From an uncultured bacterium (GTDB lineage: Bacteria > Patescibacteriota > Microgenomatia > UBA1400 > PJMF01): 8,019 nucleotides of DNA. Position numbers and translations under genes: made by a program. Position 1 is the first letter of the stretch; each line of letters starts with the position of its first letter. This document shows, piece by piece, positions 5,569 to 8,019 of the stretch. The stretch lies in contig CAITDX010000013.1 of NCBI GenBank assembly GCA_903891335.1, positions 1-8,019 of the forward strand, in the 5' to 3' direction. The notes beneath the pieces are model-generated. The model searched no databases, was not told where the DNA came from, and was given only the letters and a program-made list of their open reading frames with translations.

Positions 5569-6348
5569 CTAATACAGTGGCCAATCCAAATTGGAGGTCA
5601 ATATCACTGGCTTCTTCTCGCCCACCACCACCATACACTCAAACATCGCCGCTTTGGCACCAGTGCTCGATTTAATCGTCCAACCATCATCATCCAAATA
5701 CACGCCATCATCAGGACTAGCGATCACCTGTGATTCGACACACAGCACTTGACCACGCTTAAGTGTCAGGCCTTTTTTGGGCGTCCCCCAGGCAGGAATC
5801 TGCGGCTCATCATGCATGGTGAAACCAATCCCATGCCCAACCAATTCTTTGACCGTGCTAAAACCAGCAGCTTCGGCACTCTGTTGCATCGCAAAACCAA
5901 GATCTCCCACTTGCTTGCCGGCAACAGCCAAACGAGCAGCTTGAGCCACTCCCTGACGAGCCACCTTGAGTAAACGCAAATCCTCTGCGCTTGGCTCACC
6001 CACAATCTTGGTGAAGCAGTGGTCAGTATAGAATCCTTCTGGAGAAATCAGGCCAAAGTCAACTTTGACCACATCGCCGCTTTGAAGGATTGCGGCCGTA
6101 GGAATACCATGGACCACCGTGTCATTCACACCGATGCAGGTGGTGTAGCGATAAGGATTTTTTTTACTACCCACTCCCAGAAATGCAGGCGTACAACCAT
6201 GCTGACGCACCAACTTCTCTGCCAAAGCATCAATCGCAAGAGGAGTGGTACCCACAGCGGTTGCCTGGTAAAGCTGCCAGAGGATCTCGGTTGAGAGTTT
6301 GGCAACTGCTTGGTATTTGGCCAATTGGTGATCGGAGTTAATAATCAT
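5569..6348 (-). CDS. map: Methionine aminopeptidase, type I
   Basis: A 259-residue enzyme that removes the initiator methionine from new proteins in the cytoplasm. The length fits the bare type Ia enzyme without N-terminal extension. All key residues are visible: H80 in VVHGIP, metal ligands D97 (KVDFGL), D109 (FYTDHCFT), H172 (VGHGIG), E205 (CVESQ) and E237 (AMFECMVVV), plus the substrate-binding H179 in MHDEPQIP. The start is ATG 6348; a longer frame from 6402 would add 18 residues that overlap the upstream gene and do not belong to the family. The gene begins 22 bases after the upstream membrane-protein gene ends. No Shine-Dalgarno is seen; a TACAAT hexamer lies ten bases before the ATG with only a poor -35, so internal initiation is possible but unproven. 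Confidence 0.96.
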   Translation of the reverse strand: MIINSDHQLAKYQAVAKLSTEILWQLYQATAVGTTPLAIDALAEKLVRQHGCTPAFLGVGSKKNPYRYTTCIGVNDTVVHGIPTAAILQSGDVVKVDFGLISPEGFYTDHCFTKIVGEPSAEDLRLLKVARQGVAQAARLAVAGKQVGDLGFAMQQSAEAAGFSTVKELVGHGIGFTMHDEPQIPAWGTPKKGLTLKRGQVLCVESQVIASPDDGVYLDDDGWTIKSSTGAKAAMFECMVVVGEKKPVILTSNLDWPLY

Positions 6349-6370
6349 GCTAGGGCGTATTGTAACACTT

Positions 6371-7774
6371 TTAATTTTGCGTAAACCGAAACACGTCTTC
6401 AAAAATAGGCGTAATTAGCCCATCACTCAAGCGAATTTGCACTAAACTCGTATGTCGATCTCCATCACCCACAAACTGTCTTGTCGTGATAAATGTCCCT
6501 GCATTACTCCAATAGCCATGGATACTATAATAAAAACTATCGTCAGGAGTAAGTCGGCGCGTTTCACTGGTTGTGAAATCATAGACATGCAAACTACCAA
6601 TCGCTCTGCCTTGAGCATCGAGCTTAGTGCGCTGATATAAAAACACGCTTTCATCGGGAGCAACCGAAGCAAATGGTTGAATATCTGCCCACCGACCACT
6701 ATCGATAGTTTGCTTGTCACCCGTTTGCAAATTAGTCAAACTCAGCGCCACACTCGATGATTCGCCAGCCGCATTGCCAGTTTCTCCCTCGATTTTAAGT
6801 ATCAAATTCTTACCAAGCACAGGATAGGCTCCATAACCAAAGGTTTTGGCTTCGTCAAAGATGGTAATTTGTTTAGTTTTCAAATCAAGCAACTTAAGAC
6901 CTCGATTACTGTCAATGTCATTAAAGTAGAGCTTCTGACCAGCCAAATCCCAAGTTGACACCAACACTGAAGCACCAAGATAGGTGTTCGTTTTATTGGC
7001 TACATCATAGAGATAGTAACCCATCGGCAAGCTCGGATCGAGATCAGGCATACAGGGACCAAAACCACCTTGAAAATCAGGTGGGACGCTTACTGGCGGA
7101 CAAGGTATGGAAAAAAAGGTGCTATAAATTACCAAAGAACCGTCAGGAGCAATGCTTTTAAGATCACTAATTGTCACCCCTTCATTCACATCAGCTTGTG
7201 GATGAGTGATGACCTGATACTCCTTCACTTCTTCAGTCACAATGTTTTTAACAAAAATGCTGTTTTCACTTGTTGTTTTAGTAAAAAACACCAATGGCGA
7301 ATCAGGGTGTTTATAGGCGACAAAGGAATCGGGCAGATCAAGTTTGGTTTTTTGACCACCGGCTAAATTAAGCAACCAATGCTCATAACTCACCTTACTC
7401 CCATCGCCTTTTTCATCTACCTGTGTCGTCAGCAAGAGTTCTTGGCGATTGTATGCTGGCGTGGCAGTCGCACTAGGTGTACTCGTTGTTTGGTTTTGCT
7501 GACCACTAGGTGAAGCGCTGTCATCAAGCACCATTTGACCAGCGTTTTGAGTTTGACGCTGCTGATACGCATACACCAAACCAAGTCCAACCATCAGCAC
7601 TGCTACCGCAACTATCCACCAACGAACTGAACGGGTTGGAGTAGCTAGAGTAGATGATGACACCATTGATGGCGCTCCTGGCTCAGGGGTAATCATCAAG
7701 GGCTTCTCAGGATCATTAGATGACTCCGGAGACTGTGGAGCTGGGGTTTGGGCTGCTGGCGTGATTTCAATCAT
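6371..7774 (-). CDS. Single-pass membrane protein with predicted beta-propeller (TolB/WD40-like) ectodomain
   Basis: A 467-residue protein. Residues 1-50 are a Pro/Ser/Thr-rich cytoplasmic tail, 52-70 a transmembrane helix (VRWWIVAVAVLMVGLGLVYA), and 71-105 a Gln/Ser/Thr linker. The rest is a repeating beta-strand pattern in which phrases such as IAPDGSLVIYS (about 212-222), WDLAGQKLYFND, VAPDESVFLYQR and YWSNAGTFITTR recur. Each is the central strand of a PD40/TolB-type propeller blade, so roughly five to seven blades are likely. A Pro- and Cys-containing insert (SIPCPPVSVPP...FGPCMPD) may form a disulphide outside the membrane. The role is unknown; such propellers usually bind proteins or peptides. 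ATG 7774 is preferred over a TTG at 7792 that would overlap the M29 gene. Seven bases separate it from that gene's stop, and map follows after 22 bases. Confidence 0.8.
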   Translation of the reverse strand: MIEITPAAQTPAPQSPESSNDPEKPLMITPEPGAPSMVSSSTLATPTRSVRWWIVAVAVLMVGLGLVYAYQQRQTQNAGQMVLDDSASPSGQQNQTTSTPSATATPAYNRQELLLTTQVDEKGDGSKVSYEHWLLNLAGGQKTKLDLPDSFVAYKHPDSPLVFFTKTTSENSIFVKNIVTEEVKEYQVITHPQADVNEGVTISDLKSIAPDGSLVIYSTFFSIPCPPVSVPPDFQGGFGPCMPDLDPSLPMGYYLYDVANKTNTYLGASVLVSTWDLAGQKLYFNDIDSNRGLKLLDLKTKQITIFDEAKTFGYGAYPVLGKNLILKIEGETGNAAGESSSVALSLTNLQTGDKQTIDSGRWADIQPFASVAPDESVFLYQRTKLDAQGRAIGSLHVYDFTTSETRRLTPDDSFYYSIHGYWSNAGTFITTRQFVGDGDRHTSLVQIRLSDGLITPIFEDVFRFTQN

Positions 7775-7781
7775 GCTTCTA

Positions 7782-8019
7782 TTAGAGCACAAATTGACCG
7801 TCTTGGTAAATCAACACTTCTCTCCCATCTCCCAGCACTGCAGTAATGGTGCGATCAGTGGTAGTAACCATATCAGTGTGCTCAGCACTATCATTGAAAC
7901 CCATCGCCACCCATTCTTCTGGCTTCACCTGACTTGGATCACCCCGGAAACAATCTTTGTAGGCCTTACCAACGGCTAGATGTGAATTGCCATACCGACC
8001 GCCAATATTTTCATCAAAA
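7782..8019 (-). CDS. Aminopeptidase, M29 family (C-terminal 79 residues; 5' end beyond window)
   Basis: An open frame enters from the right edge and ends at TAA 7784-7782. The 79 visible residues match the C-terminus of M29 metallo-aminopeptidases (aminopeptidase T/S type): DENIGGRYGNSHLAVGKAY carries the His of the conserved HLA(F/L)G segment, MGFNDSAEHTDMV carries the final His and Asp metal ligands (H-x-D, usually HVDFM), and the end IYQDGQFVL matches the family's closing I-x-x-x-G-x-(F/W) strand. These enzymes remove N-terminal residues from peptides with two metal ions and probably act in the cytoplasm. The propeller-protein gene follows after seven bases, so the two are cotranscribed. 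The N-terminal half and the remaining ligands are outside the window, so activity cannot be fully judged. Confidence 0.88.
   Translation of the reverse strand, partial: FDENIGGRYGNSHLAVGKAYKDCFRGDPSQVKPEEWVAMGFNDSAEHTDMVTTTDRTITAVLGDGREVLIYQDGQFVL

Overview
The window looks like a piece of a bacterial chromosome from the Candidate Phyla Radiation (Patescibacteria), most like the Microgenomates side. That placement is inference from style: a short RpoD with no large insert, a tRNA without an encoded CCA, a secreted cohesin-like protein with a Pro/Thr/Ser linker, a membrane-anchored propeller-like protein, tight gene packing and almost no Shine-Dalgarno sequences. TGA is used as a normal stop, which argues against the code-25 lineages (Gracilibacteria, Absconditabacteria). 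Every gene I can support is on the minus strand, so transcription runs from high to low coordinates.

Right part (8019 to 4731): the C-terminal end of an M29 aminopeptidase, then a single-pass membrane protein with a predicted beta-propeller ectodomain, a complete type I methionine aminopeptidase (map), and a secreted cohesin-like protein with a coiled-coil tail. Gaps are 7 to 28 bases, so this reads as one operon mixing peptidases and cell-surface proteins.

Middle part (4603 to 1587): a strong sigma-70-type promoter (TTGACT, 17 bases, TATAAT) drives rpoD. After it come a predicted HExxH metallopeptidase (6-base gap), an endonuclease/exonuclease/phosphatase-family protein (ATGA overlap) and tRNA-Asn(GTT). 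The metallopeptidase gene is more AT-rich than the genes on either side.

Left part (1586 to 1): an AT-rich SAM-dependent methyltransferase gene lies between two direct repeats of 81 bases (78 identical, 1219 bases apart). One copy starts just after the 3' end of tRNA-Asn; the other follows a stretch resembling a decayed tRNA 3' end. Each copy sits 65 to 70 bases upstream of a gene start, so the arrangement is cassette-like: repeat, promoter, gene, repeat, promoter, gene. The second gene runs off the window.

The best candidates for something new are this tRNA-side repeat/methyltransferase unit and a recurring layout in which a -10 box sits only 7 to 10 bases before the ATG, implying leaderless mRNAs. 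At the two best of these promoters the -10 box lies inside an inverted repeat.
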